Source of the DNA: Chelatococcus composti
Lineage (GTDB): Bacteria > Pseudomonadota > Alphaproteobacteria > Rhizobiales > Beijerinckiaceae
Direction: 5' to 3'
DNA length: 64,000 bases
NCBI RefSeq assembly: GCF_014201415.1
Contig: NZ_JACHEH010000001.1
Location: forward strand, 310,001-374,000
How positions within the stretch are numbered: position 1 is the first letter of the stretch; every line of letters begins with the position of its first letter. Shown here piece after piece: positions 1 through 10,837 of this stretch. The notes below the pieces were generated by a model that searched no databases, had not been told where the DNA came from, and saw only the letters and a list, made by a program, of their open reading frames with translations. A program made the translations under genes and the position numbers.

Positions 1-1655
<1,655 letters not shown>

Positions 1656-1669
1656 GGCGAGGTCCTCGA

Positions 1670-2497
1670 TCAGGATTTCGAGCGGGCGAAGCCGATGCAG
1701 GCTTCGAGAATGCGGGTGAGGGTGGCGCGCATGGGCGCGGCATGGGCCTCGTCGTAGGCGACGGGCCAGGAAGCCTCGTCTACGGGGCCGACCGGCTCGC
1801 GCATGTAGCCGCGGCAGGCGAGCTCCATCTGGATGGCATGGACCCCGTCCGCGGGCCGGCCGTTGTGGCGGGTGATGAACCCGCCCCGGAAGCGGCCGTT
1901 GACCACGGTGCTGCGGCCGCTCGCCCGGCAGAGCTCGGCCACTGCGGACTCGAGAGCCGGGTCGCAGGTGACGCCGCCGTTGGTGCCGATGTTGAACTCC
2001 GGCAGCGTGCCCTCGAACAGCCGCGGGATCACTGAGCGGATCGAGTGGCAGTCGTAGACGACGATGTGGGGATGGAGCGCACGCAGGCGTGCGATCTCGT
2101 CCGCGAGCGCCCTGTGATAGGGCTCGAAGAACAGCGCCTTGCGCCTTGAGATGGAATCGGAATCCGGCTCCCGGCCGGGCGCGTAGAGCGGCTCGCCGTC
2201 GAAGGTCGTCGTCGGGACGAGCTCGGTGGTCGCCTGGCCGGGATAGAGCGAGGCGCCAGAGGGATCGCGGTTGACGTCGATCACCGTGCGAGAGATCGAC
2301 GTGTGGATGACAGTCGCGCCAAGGCCGGCGGCGAAGTCGTAGAGCCGCTCGACCCACCAGTCGCAGTCCTTGCGGGCGAGCCAGGGCGAGACGAGGCCGG
2401 CCACGTATTCCTCCGGAATTTCCGTGCCCGTGTGCGGCAGGCTGACGAGCAGCGGCGCCTCGCCGCGGGTAATGGTGAGGAAGGAGGGGAGGCTCAT
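1670..2497 (-). CDS. hutG: N-formylglutamate deformylase
   Basis: Last step of the five-enzyme histidine route: hydrolysis of N-formyl-L-glutamate to glutamate and formate. The 275-residue protein begins [20 protein letters not shown] and carries the family's [17 protein letters not shown] and YDCHSIRS blocks, the last two holding likely metal ligands. Its ATG overlaps the hutH stop by 4 bp (ATGA), indicating translational coupling. HutG only makes sense with HutF, which is encoded divergently at 5.5 kb, so the organism uses the formylglutamate branch rather than the direct formiminoglutamase (HutE-type) route. Confidence 0.95.
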   Translation of the reverse strand: MSLPSFLTITRGEAPLLVSLPHTGTEIPEEYVAGLVSPWLARKDCDWWVERLYDFAAGLGATVIHTSISRTVIDVNRDPSGASLYPGQATTELVPTTTFDGEPLYAPGREPDSDSISRRKALFFEPYHRALADEIARLRALHPHIVVYDCHSIRSVIPRLFEGTLPEFNIGTNGGVTCDPALESAVAELCRASGRSTVVNGRFRGGFITRHNGRPADGVHAIQMELACRGYMREPVGPVDEASWPVAYDEAHAAPMRATLTRILEACIGFARSKS

Positions 2498-4044
2498 GGT
2501 TGGGTCTCCGTCACCGCCGGCAGCGTCGCCGCCCCCACCGCCGCCACGAGGGCGCCGGAGCGAACGAGATCGGTCGCCGCGGCCATGTCAGGGGCGAAAT
2601 GCCGGTCGTCGGCGAGCGTCGGCACACGGCCGCGCAGCAGGGCGCGGGCCTTTTCCAGCGCCTCGCTTGAGCGAAGCGGCGCGTGGAAGTCGCAGCCCTG
2701 CGCCGCCGCCAGATACTCGATACCGATGACGGCGGCGGTGTTCTCGGCCATAGGCAGCAGCCGTCGCGCCCCGTGGGTCGCCATCGACACGTGGTCTTCC
2801 TGGTTCGCCGAGGTCGGAATGGAATCGACGCTGGCCGGATAGGCCCGCTGCTTGTTTTCCGAGACGAGCGCGGCGGCCGTGACCTGCGGGATCATGAAAC
2901 CGGAGTTGAGACCGGGCTTCGGCGTGAGGAAGGCCGGCAGGCCAGAGAGCGCCGGATCGACGAGCATGGCAATGCGCCGCTCGGCCAGCGAGCCGATCTC
3001 GCACAGGGCCATGGCGATCATGTCCGCCGCGAAGGCGACCGGCTCGGCGTGGAAGTTGCCACCGGAGATGACCTCGCCCGCCTCGGAGAAGACGAGCGGG
3101 TTGTCCGAGACGCCGTTCGCCTCCGTGGCGAGGAAATCGGCGGCCTTGCGCAACAGGTCGAGGCAGGCGCCCATCACCTGCGGCTGGCAGCGCAGGCAGT
3201 AGGGGTCCTGCACCCGGTCGTCGTTTGTGAGATGCGAGGCGCGGATGGCCGAACCGGCCATGAGGGCGCGCAGGGCGGTGGCGGTGTCGGCCTGGCCGCG
3301 GTGACGCCTGAGCTGCTGGATGCGTTCGTCGAAGGGGCCGTCCGAACCCTTGGCGGCGTCAGTGGCAAGCGCTCCGGTAACGAGGGCGGACTGGAACACC
3401 AGCTCGGCCTCGAACAGGCCCGCGAGTGCCAGCGCCGTTGAGACCTGCGTGCCGTTGAGCAGGGCGAGGCCCTCCTTGGGGCCGAGCGCCAGCGGTGCGA
3501 GCCCCGCTTCGGCCAGCGCCCTGTCCGCCGGCACGCGGGCTCTGCCGACGAAGAACTCGCCGACGCCCATGAGCGCCGCCGTGAGGTGGGCGAGGGGCGC
3601 GAGGTCGCCAGAGGCGCCGACTGAGCCCTGGCCGGGCACCACGGGCACGAGCCCCCGGTCGAGGCAGGCGAGGAGGTGGCCGATCGTCTCCCAGCGCACG
3701 CCCGAGGCTCCCTGGGCGAGGCTCGCGAGCTTCAGCGCCATGGCGAGCCGCACGACCGGCACGGGCAGCGGCTCGCCGACGCCGGCGGCGTGCGAGAGCA
3801 CGATGTTGCGCTGGAGCGTGGCGAGGTCGCCGGCGTCGATGCGCACGCTCGCCAGCTTCCCGAAGCCGGTGTTGATGCCGTAGACCGGCTCGCCCTTGGC
3901 GATGATGGCGTCGATGGTGCGGGCGCCGGCCTCCACGGCCGGGCGGCACGAATCATCGAGAGCGACTCGGGCGCCGCGATAGACGCGGCGCCAGTCGGCG
4001 AGGATGACGTCCCCGGGGCGAAGGGTGATCGTCTGGTCGGTCAT
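2494..4044 (-). CDS. hutH: Histidine ammonia-lyase
   Basis: First step of histidine catabolism: non-oxidative deamination of L-histidine to urocanate. The protein has 516 residues, normal for the family. The [15 protein letters not shown] block contains the Ala-Ser-Gly triad that cyclises into the MIO electrophilic prosthetic group, and the [10 protein letters not shown] and [10 protein letters not shown] blocks are also family signatures. It lies 42 bp downstream of hutI and overlaps hutG by 4 bp, so it is the second gene of a minus-strand operon controlled from the hutI/hutF intergenic region. Confidence 0.97.
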   Translation of the reverse strand: MTDQTITLRPGDVILADWRRVYRGARVALDDSCRPAVEAGARTIDAIIAKGEPVYGINTGFGKLASVRIDAGDLATLQRNIVLSHAAGVGEPLPVPVVRLAMALKLASLAQGASGVRWETIGHLLACLDRGLVPVVPGQGSVGASGDLAPLAHLTAALMGVGEFFVGRARVPADRALAEAGLAPLALGPKEGLALLNGTQVSTALALAGLFEAELVFQSALVTGALATDAAKGSDGPFDERIQQLRRHRGQADTATALRALMAGSAIRASHLTNDDRVQDPYCLRCQPQVMGACLDLLRKAADFLATEANGVSDNPLVFSEAGEVISGGNFHAEPVAFAADMIAMALCEIGSLAERRIAMLVDPALSGLPAFLTPKPGLNSGFMIPQVTAAALVSENKQRAYPASVDSIPTSANQEDHVSMATHGARRLLPMAENTAAVIGIEYLAAAQGCDFHAPLRSSEALEKARALLRGRVPTLADDRHFAPDMAAATDLVRSGALVAAVGAATLPAVTETQP

Positions 4045-4086
4045 GTCAGGACACCCGATGGCAGCGGCGGCGATGGCTGGCGATCT

Positions 4087-5295
4087 TCACTTTCCCCTCC
4101 ACACGCGGGCGTGAAGCGGGTTGAAGCCGATGCGGTAGACGAGCTCGGCCGGGCGCTCGATGTCCCAGATGGCGAGGTCGCACCATTTGCCGGCTTCGAG
4201 CGTGCCGACACAGTCGAGGCGGCCGAGGGCGCGTGCGGCTTCGCGCGTCACGCCGGCGATGCACTCCTCGACCGTCAGGCGGAACAGCGTTGCGCCCATG
4301 TTCATCGTGAGAAGCAGCGACGTCAGCGGTGAGGTGCCGGGGTTGCAGTCGGTCGCGAGGGCGATGCGTGTTCCGGCCGCGCGGAAGGCCGCGACCGGCG
4401 GCTTCTGCGTCTCCCGGATGAAGTAGAAGGCGCCGGGCAGCAGCACGGCGACCGTGCCGGCGGCTGCCATGGCGGCGGCGCCTTCCTCGTCCGTATGTTC
4501 GAGATGGTCGGCCGACAGGGCGCCGAAGCGGGCGGCGAGGGCCGCGCCGTGGAGGTTGGAGAGCTGGTCGGCGTGCAGCTTTACCGGCAGGCCACGCGCC
4601 TTTGCTGCCTCGAAGACCCGAGCGGTTTCCTCGGGCGAGAAGGCGATGCCCTCGCAGAAGGCGTCGGCGGCATCGGCGAGGCCTTCGGCCGCGACAGCGG
4701 GCAGCATCTCGTCGACGACCTTCGCGATATAGGCCGCCTTGTCGCCGTTCGCCTCGGGCGGCAGGGCGTGCGCGCCGAGGAAGGTGGTGGTGACGGTGAC
4801 GGGCCGGACTTCGCCCAGGCGGCGGGCGGCGCGCAGGCAACGCAGCTCCGGCTCGGTGTCGAGGCCGTAGCCCGACTTGATCTCGATGGTGGTGACGCCT
4901 TCGGCCATGAGGTGGTCAAGTCTGGGCAGGGCGCTGGCGACGAGCTTATCCTCGCTCGCGGCGCGCGTGGCCTTCACGGTCGAGACGATGCCGCCGCCTG
5001 CGCGGGCGATCTCCTCATAGCTTGCACCCGCCAGACGCATCTCGAATTCCTGCGCGCGATCGCCGCCGAACACGAGGTGGGTGTGACAATCGACGAGGCC
5101 GGGCGTGATCCAGCGGCCGCCGCAGTCGATGCGCTCGGCGGCCTCCAGCGAAGCGGGCAGGTCCGCCATCGGGCCGGCGTAGACGATGCGCCCGTCCTTG
5201 CAGGCGATGGCGCCATGCTCGACGATGCCGAGCCCCGGCGAACCTTCGGCGAGAGTCGCCAGTCGCGCGTTGATCCACAACCTGTCGACGTCCAT
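4087..5295 (-). CDS. hutI: Imidazolonepropionase
   Basis: Third step of histidine catabolism: a metal-dependent amidohydrolase opens imidazolone-5-propionate to N-formimino-L-glutamate. The 402-residue protein has the metal-binding [10 protein letters not shown] motif near residue 70, IKSGYGLD in the middle and ATDCNPGTS near residue 300. ATG at 5295 is preceded by an AGGGGAG ribosome site. It is the promoter-proximal gene of the minus-strand hut operon, and its 5' leader contains two HutC-type operators. Confidence 0.96.
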   Translation of the reverse strand: MDVDRLWINARLATLAEGSPGLGIVEHGAIACKDGRIVYAGPMADLPASLEAAERIDCGGRWITPGLVDCHTHLVFGGDRAQEFEMRLAGASYEEIARAGGGIVSTVKATRAASEDKLVASALPRLDHLMAEGVTTIEIKSGYGLDTEPELRCLRAARRLGEVRPVTVTTTFLGAHALPPEANGDKAAYIAKVVDEMLPAVAAEGLADAADAFCEGIAFSPEETARVFEAAKARGLPVKLHADQLSNLHGAALAARFGALSADHLEHTDEEGAAAMAAAGTVAVLLPGAFYFIRETQKPPVAAFRAAGTRIALATDCNPGTSPLTSLLLTMNMGATLFRLTVEECIAGVTREAARALGRLDCVGTLEAGKWCDLAIWDIERPAELVYRIGFNPLHARVWRGK

Positions 5296-5320
5296 GCGGC
5301 CTGCTCCCCTGTCATTCTTA

Positions 5321-5332
5321 TTGTCTATACAT
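5321..5332. promoter_or_regulatory. HutC-type operator 1 (imperfect dyad)
   Basis: TTGTCTATACAT is a near-palindrome with the TGT-N-TA-N-ACA core typical of HutC operators. It lies 25 bp upstream of the hutI start in the hutI/hutF divergent control region. Its centre is exactly 30 bp from that of operator 2. Assignment to HutC is inferred from the hutC gene at the end of the hutF operon. Confidence 0.65.
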
Positions 5333-5350
5333 AATCAGCGGCCAGATTTA

Positions 5351-5362
5351 TTGTCTAGACAA
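5351..5362. promoter_or_regulatory. HutC-type operator 2 (perfect palindrome)
   Basis: TTGTCTAGACAA is a perfect 12-bp palindrome in the divergent control region. Both dyads are preceded by TTA (TTATTGTCTA in each), so they look like two copies of one site. Three helical turns separate the centres, which would place two HutC dimers on the same DNA face. HutC repressors usually release DNA on binding urocanate. Confidence 0.7.
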
Positions 5363-5537
5363 AATTGCGCCCGGTCACGCACACTGGTTGCGGCACGAAC
5401 GGCCTTGCTCCGTTGTCGGCGCTGGGCATTTCGCGGCCGTTTCCGCCATTGTGCTCGGGCGCAGCAGGTGGGCGCGAAGCGCGGCAGGTGCGGGTGCGCC
5501 GTTCGGCGGAGCGGAGCCGTTGCCACGGGGAGAGATC

Positions 5538-6899
5538 ATGCAGAAGCTGTTCTTCGATCATGCCCTCATCGGCGATGGCTGGGCTGACAATGTCACGATC
5601 ACCCACGAAGCGGGCACGATCACGGCCGTCGAGCGCGACAGCACGCGGGGGGATGCGGCCTATGGCGGCTCCATCGCGCTGCCGGGCCTGCCCAACCTGC
5701 ACAGCCACACCTTCCAGCGCGGCATGGCCGGGCTCGCGGAGACGCGCGGCCCGTCCGGCGACAGCTTCTGGACCTGGCGGCAGGTGATGTACGGCTTCCT
5801 CGGTGCCCTGACGCCGGAGGACGTGGAGGCCATCGCCGCCTATGCCTTCCTCGAGATGCTGGAAGGCGGCTTCACGGCCGTGGCCGAGTTCCACTATCTC
5901 CATCACGCCATCGGCGGCGTGCCCTATGCCAATCTGGCCGAGCACTGCGAGCGCATTGCCGCGGCCGCGGAAGCCACGGGCATCGGGCTGACGCTGCTGC
6001 CGGTGTTCTACGCCCAGGGCGGCTTCGGCGGGCAGCCGGCGGGCGAGGGGCAGCGGCGTTTCCTCAATGATCCCGACCGTTTCGCGGCGCTGCTTGAGGG
6101 CGCACGCAAGGCAGTGGCCCGGCTGCCCGATGCGCGCATCGGCATCGCGCCGCATTCGCTGCGGGCGGTGACGCCGGAGAGCCTCGCCGCAGTCCTGCCG
6201 CTCGCCGGCGATGCACCCATCCACATCCATGTCGCCGAGCAGACCAAGGAGGTGGAGGACTGCCTCGCCTGGTGCGGCCGTCGGCCGGTCGAATGGCTCC
6301 TGGACAACGCGCCGGTGGACGGGCGCTGGTGCCTCATCCACGCCACGCACCTGACCGACGCGGAAGTCGCCGGCATCGCGGGCTCAGGCGCCGTCGCGGG
6401 TCTGTGCCCGATCACCGAGGCCAACCTAGGTGACGGCATCTTCGCTGGCGTCGACTTTGTCCGCCACGGCGGGGTCTATGGCGTCGGCAGCGATTCCAAC
6501 ATCGAGATCACGGCGCCGGGCGAGCTCCGGCAGCTCGAATACAGCCAGCGCCTGGCGCTGCGCGGGCGCAACCTCATGGCGCGGCATCAGGGCGAATCGA
6601 CGGCCCGCCGACTTTATGACGAGGCCTGCCGTGGCGGGGCGCGTGCGCTCGGCCGCGCCGTCGGCGCGCTCGCCCCCGGCCACCGGGCGGACATCGTGGT
6701 ACTCGACGGGGCCCATGTCGACCTTGCACCGATGCGCGGCGATCGCTGGCTCGACGCCTATCTCTTTGTTGCCGGCAAGGCAGTGCTCGACCGGGTCTAC
6801 GTGGGCGGCCGGCAGGTCGTCTCGGGCGGCCGCCACGAGGCGCGCGAGACGGTCGAGGCGGCCTATCGGCGCACGCTTGCCCGGCTCGTGACGACATAG
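5538..6899 (+). CDS. hutF: Formimidoylglutamate deiminase
   Basis: Fourth step of the five-enzyme route: converts N-formimino-L-glutamate to N-formyl-L-glutamate and ammonia, feeding HutG. The amidohydrolase-fold protein of 453 residues starts MQKLFFDHALIGDGWADNVT. Metal-binding LHSHTFQRGM is near residue 56, and HIHVAEQTKEV and GSDSNIEI hold later ligands. I chose ATG 5538 because GGGGAGAG sits just upstream; the frame stays open back to 5388, but that extension crosses poor coding sequence. hutC follows after 9 bp. Confidence 0.95.
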   Translation: MQKLFFDHALIGDGWADNVTITHEAGTITAVERDSTRGDAAYGGSIALPGLPNLHSHTFQRGMAGLAETRGPSGDSFWTWRQVMYGFLGALTPEDVEAIAAYAFLEMLEGGFTAVAEFHYLHHAIGGVPYANLAEHCERIAAAAEATGIGLTLLPVFYAQGGFGGQPAGEGQRRFLNDPDRFAALLEGARKAVARLPDARIGIAPHSLRAVTPESLAAVLPLAGDAPIHIHVAEQTKEVEDCLAWCGRRPVEWLLDNAPVDGRWCLIHATHLTDAEVAGIAGSGAVAGLCPITEANLGDGIFAGVDFVRHGGVYGVGSDSNIEITAPGELRQLEYSQRLALRGRNLMARHQGESTARRLYDEACRGGARALGRAVGALAPGHRADIVVLDGAHVDLAPMRGDRWLDAYLFVAGKAVLDRVYVGGRQVVSGGRHEARETVEAAYRRTLARLVTT

Positions 6900-6908
6900 G
6901 AGCGGAGC

Positions 6909-7634
6909 GTGAGCATCGCCGAACCCCTGCCGCGCTACGCCGAGATCCGCCGGGCGCTCGAGGAGAAGATCCTTTCCGGCGAGTGGCCGCCCGGCCACCG
7001 TGTCCCCTCCGAGCATGATCTTGTCGCGCAGTTCGGCTGCTCGCGCATGACGGTGAACAAGGCCCTCTCGGCCCTTGCGGCGGCGGGGCTTGTGGTGCGC
7101 CGGCGCCGCTCCGGCTCCTTCGTGGCGGCGCCGAAGTCGCAAGAGACCGTGCTCGAGGTCCACGATATCAAGGCGGAGATCACCGGCTCCGGCCGCACCT
7201 ACCGCTACGTGATCCTGGACCGCGAACGTCGCCGAGCCCGGCCGGAAGATCTTGCGCGGCTCGGCGTGGCCAGGGGCGTCATCGAAGTGGAAGCGATCAC
7301 GGTGCTGCACTTCGCCGACGAGTGCCCCTTCGTCCACGAGAAGCGGCTCATCAACCTCGCCGTGGTGCCGGCCGCGGCGCGCGAGCCCTTCGCCGTCTCG
7401 CCGCCGGGCACCTGGCTGCTCGAGCAGATCCCCTGGACGGAGGCGGAGCACACCATCCGGGCCGAAAATGCCGCGGCGGACGTCGCGCACCATCTCGCCA
7501 TCGCCCGCGGGGCCGCCTGCCTCGTGGTGGCGAGGCGGACCTTCCAGGCAGGCACGCCGATCACGGCGGTCACCCTGACCTATCCGGGCGAGCGTCACCA
7601 GCTCGTTGCGCGCTTCAGCCCCGCGACGCGGTGA
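6909..7634 (+). CDS. hutC: GntR-family histidine utilisation repressor
   Basis: GntR/HutC transcriptional repressor of 241 residues with a GTG start. The N-terminal winged helix-turn-helix (about residues 8-75) shows PLPRYAEIRRALEEKI and the DNA-recognition block GCSRMTVNKALSALAAAG. The C-terminal UTRA effector domain fills the rest and is expected to bind urocanate. It is the second gene of hutF-hutC, so it should autoregulate through the two operators at 5321-5362. A large inverted repeat follows the stop codon. Confidence 0.95.
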   Translation: MSIAEPLPRYAEIRRALEEKILSGEWPPGHRVPSEHDLVAQFGCSRMTVNKALSALAAAGLVVRRRRSGSFVAAPKSQETVLEVHDIKAEITGSGRTYRYVILDRERRRARPEDLARLGVARGVIEVEAITVLHFADECPFVHEKRLINLAVVPAAAREPFAVSPPGTWLLEQIPWTEAEHTIRAENAAADVAHHLAIARGAACLVVARRTFQAGTPITAVTLTYPGERHQLVARFSPATR

Positions 7635-7638
7635 GGGC

Positions 7639-7700
7639 GAGGGCGCCGCCCCCGCACGGATGCCAAGGCCGGATGCCGCGCTTTGCGGCATGGCGCCCTC
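7639..7700 (+). terminator. Nested inverted repeat after hutC
   Basis: Outer arms GAGGGCGCC (7639-7647) and GGCGCCCTC (7692-7700) pair perfectly over 9 bp. Immediately inside the right arm is a second perfect hairpin, ATGCCGC/GCGGCAT (7673-7691). It begins 4 bp after the hutC stop. There is no T-tract, so it would be an mRNA 3' stabiliser or a Rho-linked structure rather than a classical intrinsic terminator. Confidence 0.4.
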
Positions 7701-7786
7701 GGGCAGGCTATGGTCTGTTGGCTGCGACAGCGACAAGATCTGCCGCCGGGCGCACCGGCGCGCTCCGTGACCGAGAGAGGTGACTC

Positions 7787-9766
7787 GTGCTCGACAGCGT
7801 CCTCATCGCCAACCGCGGCGAGATCGCCTGCCGCATCATCCGCACGGCGCGACGGCTCGGCATGCGCACCATCGCCGTCTATTCCGACGCGGACGCCGAT
7901 GCCATGTTCGTGCACATGGCGGACGAGGCGCATCGCATCGGCCCCGCTCCGGCGGCGGAGAGCTACCTCCTCGTCGACCGCATCATCGCCGTGGCCAGGA
8001 AGACCGGCGCCGCCGCCATCCATCCGGGCTACGGCTTCCTCTCCGAGCGGGCGGAGTTCGCCGAGGCCTGTGCGGCGAACGGCATCGTCTTCGTCGGCCC
8101 GCCGGCATCCGCCATCCGCGCCATGGGGCTGAAGGACGCGGCCAAGGCGCTCGTGGAGAAGGCGGGCGTGCCGGTGGTGCCCGGGTACCACGGCAGCCGG
8201 CAGGAGCCTGATTTCCTGCGCCAGAAGGCCTACGAGATCGGCTATCCGGTGCTCATCAAGGCCGTAGCCGGCGGTGGCGGCAAGGGCATGAAGCGCGTTG
8301 ACAAGGTGGCCGACTTCGATGCGGCGCTTGCGAGCGCCCAGCGCGAGGCCCAGAGCGCCTTCGGCGATCCGCGCGTGCTCGTCGAAAAATACGTACTGTC
8401 GCCCCGGCACATTGAAATCCAGATCTTTGCCGACACGCATGGCAACGTCGTGCATCTCTTCGAGCGCGACTGCTCCCTGCAGCGCCGCCACCAGAAGGTG
8501 ATCGAGGAGGCGCCGGCGCCGGGCATGACGGAGGAGATGCGCGCTGCCATGGGGCGGGCAGCGACCGAGGCAGCGCGGGCCGTGGGCTATGTCGGGGCCG
8601 GCACGGTGGAATTCATCGCCGACGGCCGCGAGGGCCTGCGGCCCGACCGCTTCTACTTCATGGAGATGAACACGCGGCTGCAGGTGGAGCATCCCGTGAC
8701 GGAGGCGATCACCGGCCTCGACCTCGTCGAGCTGCAATTCCGCGTGGCCGCCGGCGAGGCGCTGCCTTTCACCCAGGAGGATCTCGCCATAGACGGCCAT
8801 GCGGTCGAGGCCCGGCTCTATGCCGAGGATCCCGAAAAGGGCTTCCTTCCCTCGACCGGCAAGCTCTGGGCGCTCGATTTCGGTGAGGGCGAGGGCATCC
8901 GCATCGACACCGGCGTTGCCGCGGGGGACACGGTGACACCGTTCTACGACCCGATGATTGCCAAGGTCATTGCCCACGCCCCGACGCGCGCCGAGGCGCT
9001 CGACAGGCTGGCCGGGGCGCTCGGCGCCACGACGGTCGCGGGCCCGAAGACCAACCTCGCTTTCCTCAAGGCATTGTGCGGGGCGTCGGAGTTCCGCGAG
9101 GGGCGTTTCGACACCGGCTTCATCGATCGCAACATCGAGGCGCTGGGCGCCGTGCCGCGCGGCTTCGACCCGGCGGCCGCGGCGGCTGGCGCGCTCGCCC
9201 TCGTCAACCGCGAGAGCGAGCGCATCGCCTTCTCCTCCTCGTCGTCCCTGCGGGACGAGGAGGCGGGCGGCTGGTGGGTGGACGACGGCTTCCAGCTCGT
9301 CGGGAAGCGGCGCACTGGCCTGCCGCTCATTGTCGAGGGCGAGCGGGTGGAGGCGGTGCTGGAATACGGCCCGGAAGGGCCGGCCGTTTCCTTCCCCGGC
9401 CATCCGGTGCCGGAGGGTGAGCACGATCTGACGCTCGTGGAGGCGGAGGATGCGATGCTCGTCCTCGCCAGTGGGCGGCAGACGAGCGTGCGCCTCTACG
9501 ATCCCTTCGCCGTCGATCTCGAGCACATGGACGGCGACGGGCTCGTCAAAGCTCCGATGCACGGCAAGCTCGTCGCTGTCTTCGTCGCGGTTGGCGATGC
9601 GGTGGAGAAGGGCGACCGGCTCGCCGTGGTCGAGGCGATGAAGATGGAGCACGTGCTCGTCGCGCCCTGCGCCGGCACCGTGACGGAGATTGCGGCGGAG
9701 CCCGGCGCCCAGGTGGGCGAAGGGGCGCGGCTGATCGTCATCGCGGCAGAGGAGGCGGCGACATAG
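7787..9766 (+). CDS. mccA: Methylcrotonyl-CoA carboxylase-type biotin carboxylase/carrier subunit
   Basis: Acyl-CoA carboxylase alpha subunit, 659 residues, GTG start. Biotin carboxylase domain: LIANRGEIACR at the N-terminus, ATP-binding AGGGGKGMK near residue 165, and MEMNTRLQVEHPVTE near 290. The C-terminal biotinyl domain ends with EAMKMEH, with K619 as the biotinylated lysine. Length and the SLQRRHQKVIEEAPAPGM block resemble leucine-catabolic MccA more than PccA. No carboxyltransferase partner, isovaleryl-CoA dehydrogenase or HMG-CoA lyase lies nearby, so the exact substrate is inferred. Confidence 0.85.
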   Translation: MLDSVLIANRGEIACRIIRTARRLGMRTIAVYSDADADAMFVHMADEAHRIGPAPAAESYLLVDRIIAVARKTGAAAIHPGYGFLSERAEFAEACAANGIVFVGPPASAIRAMGLKDAAKALVEKAGVPVVPGYHGSRQEPDFLRQKAYEIGYPVLIKAVAGGGGKGMKRVDKVADFDAALASAQREAQSAFGDPRVLVEKYVLSPRHIEIQIFADTHGNVVHLFERDCSLQRRHQKVIEEAPAPGMTEEMRAAMGRAATEAARAVGYVGAGTVEFIADGREGLRPDRFYFMEMNTRLQVEHPVTEAITGLDLVELQFRVAAGEALPFTQEDLAIDGHAVEARLYAEDPEKGFLPSTGKLWALDFGEGEGIRIDTGVAAGDTVTPFYDPMIAKVIAHAPTRAEALDRLAGALGATTVAGPKTNLAFLKALCGASEFREGRFDTGFIDRNIEALGAVPRGFDPAAAAAGALALVNRESERIAFSSSSSLRDEEAGGWWVDDGFQLVGKRRTGLPLIVEGERVEAVLEYGPEGPAVSFPGHPVPEGEHDLTLVEAEDAMLVLASGRQTSVRLYDPFAVDLEHMDGDGLVKAPMHGKLVAVFVAVGDAVEKGDRLAVVEAMKMEHVLVAPCAGTVTEIAAEPGAQVGEGARLIVIAAEEAAT

Positions 9767-9883
9767 CGTCCCGGCGCCTGGTAGGGCCTGTGCGCATGGA
9801 CCGGCCTTCGCTCCCTCCCGTTATCCCCCGTCCCGTGCGCCGTGCCCGTTGCCTCGTGCCGTGGCGGCGCTAGATAGTGGGCC

Positions 9884-10321
9884 ATGGCCCTCCATCTCAT
9901 CAAGCTCTGCGTCGGGGCAGAATCCATCCGCGACCTCGAGGAGTGGATCGAGGAGCGCATGCGCGAGCGCCGGCGGCAGAACCTGCCGCAGGAGCAACTC
10001 CACACGACGCGCATGGTGCCCAAGCGCATCGACGAGATCCTCGATGGCGGATCGCTCTACTGGGTCATCAAGGGACAGGTCTGCTGCCGCCAGCGGCTGC
10101 TCGATATTCGTCCCTTCACCGACGGCGAGGGCATCTCACGCTGCCATCTCGTCATGGAGCCGGTGGTGGTGCCTGTCGTGCCGCGGCCCTTCCGTCCCTT
10201 CCAGGGCTGGCGTTATCTCGCCGCCAAGGATGCGCCGCCCGATCTCGGGGGCGGCAGCGAGACTGGGGCCGAGATGCCCGAGGAACTCAGGCGGGAGCTT
10301 GCCTCGCTCGGTCTTTTGTGA
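9884..10321 (+). CDS. DUF1489 family protein
   Basis: Conserved alphaproteobacterial protein of 145 residues without known function. It begins MALHLIKLCVGAESIRDLEE and contains the family's TTRMVPKR and GSLYWVIKG blocks and a GWRYL segment near residue 107. No signal peptide or membrane segment is visible, so it is probably cytoplasmic. It lies 117 bp after mccA on the same strand; a functional link is not shown. Confidence 0.85.
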   Translation: MALHLIKLCVGAESIRDLEEWIEERMRERRRQNLPQEQLHTTRMVPKRIDEILDGGSLYWVIKGQVCCRQRLLDIRPFTDGEGISRCHLVMEPVVVPVVPRPFRPFQGWRYLAAKDAPPDLGGGSETGAEMPEELRRELASLGLL

Positions 10322-10398
10322 ACCGGTGCGCGCCCGCACCGCTTTGGCACGACCCATCTGGCATCGTTGATGCATGAGATTGGCCGATGGAGGCGCTC

Positions 10399-10761
10399 AT
10401 GCTGATCGGTGTCGCAGAAGGGGCCGTGCGGTCCTTTGAAATTGACGAGCGGGCGGAAGGCTATCTCGTGCGTCCGCGCCAGCGCGATACAGGCCAGGTC
10501 GAGATTGAGGCGGGCCGCGTTTTCCGCACGGTCGTCGCCGCCTTTGCCTTTGCCGAGCGCGAGGCGCTGCTGGAGCACTATGCCGCGGCGCGGCTCGAAG
10601 GAGGACCTGAAGGGGCGATGCCGTTCGCCCGCGACTGGTCGAGGGCCGAAACGCTCTTTACCACCATCAGTCGCAACCTTGCCGACGAAGGCGTCGGCGG
10701 CGACCTCCTCCTCGCGTGGGCGGCCTATGAGGACGCTCAAGAACGCCGCAGGCTGCACTGA
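10399..10761 (+). CDS. Hypothetical protein
   Basis: I do not recognise this 120-residue protein. It is acidic, has no signal peptide or membrane helix, and is rich in alpha-helical Ala/Glu/Arg stretches (for example VVAAFAFAEREALLEHYAAAR). I chose ATG 10399 because GGAGG lies 5 nt upstream; an in-frame ATG at 10387 would include that site in the coding sequence. It sits between DUF1489 and the convergent panC gene, 76 bp from the panC stop. Confidence 0.7.
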   Translation: MLIGVAEGAVRSFEIDERAEGYLVRPRQRDTGQVEIEAGRVFRTVVAAFAFAEREALLEHYAAARLEGGPEGAMPFARDWSRAETLFTTISRNLADEGVGGDLLLAWAAYEDAQERRRLH

Positions 10762-10837
10762 CACTGTTCCGAAAATGATTCCGCTGATGGGTTCAAGTTC
10801 CTGATCAGGAACGGCTTTTACGTGCGCGTGGTGGCTG

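Noticed and set aside
5388-5537. 50-codon upstream extension of hutF
   Set aside because: The ATG at 5538 has a good ribosome site and begins the conserved fold; the extension reads through the regulatory region.
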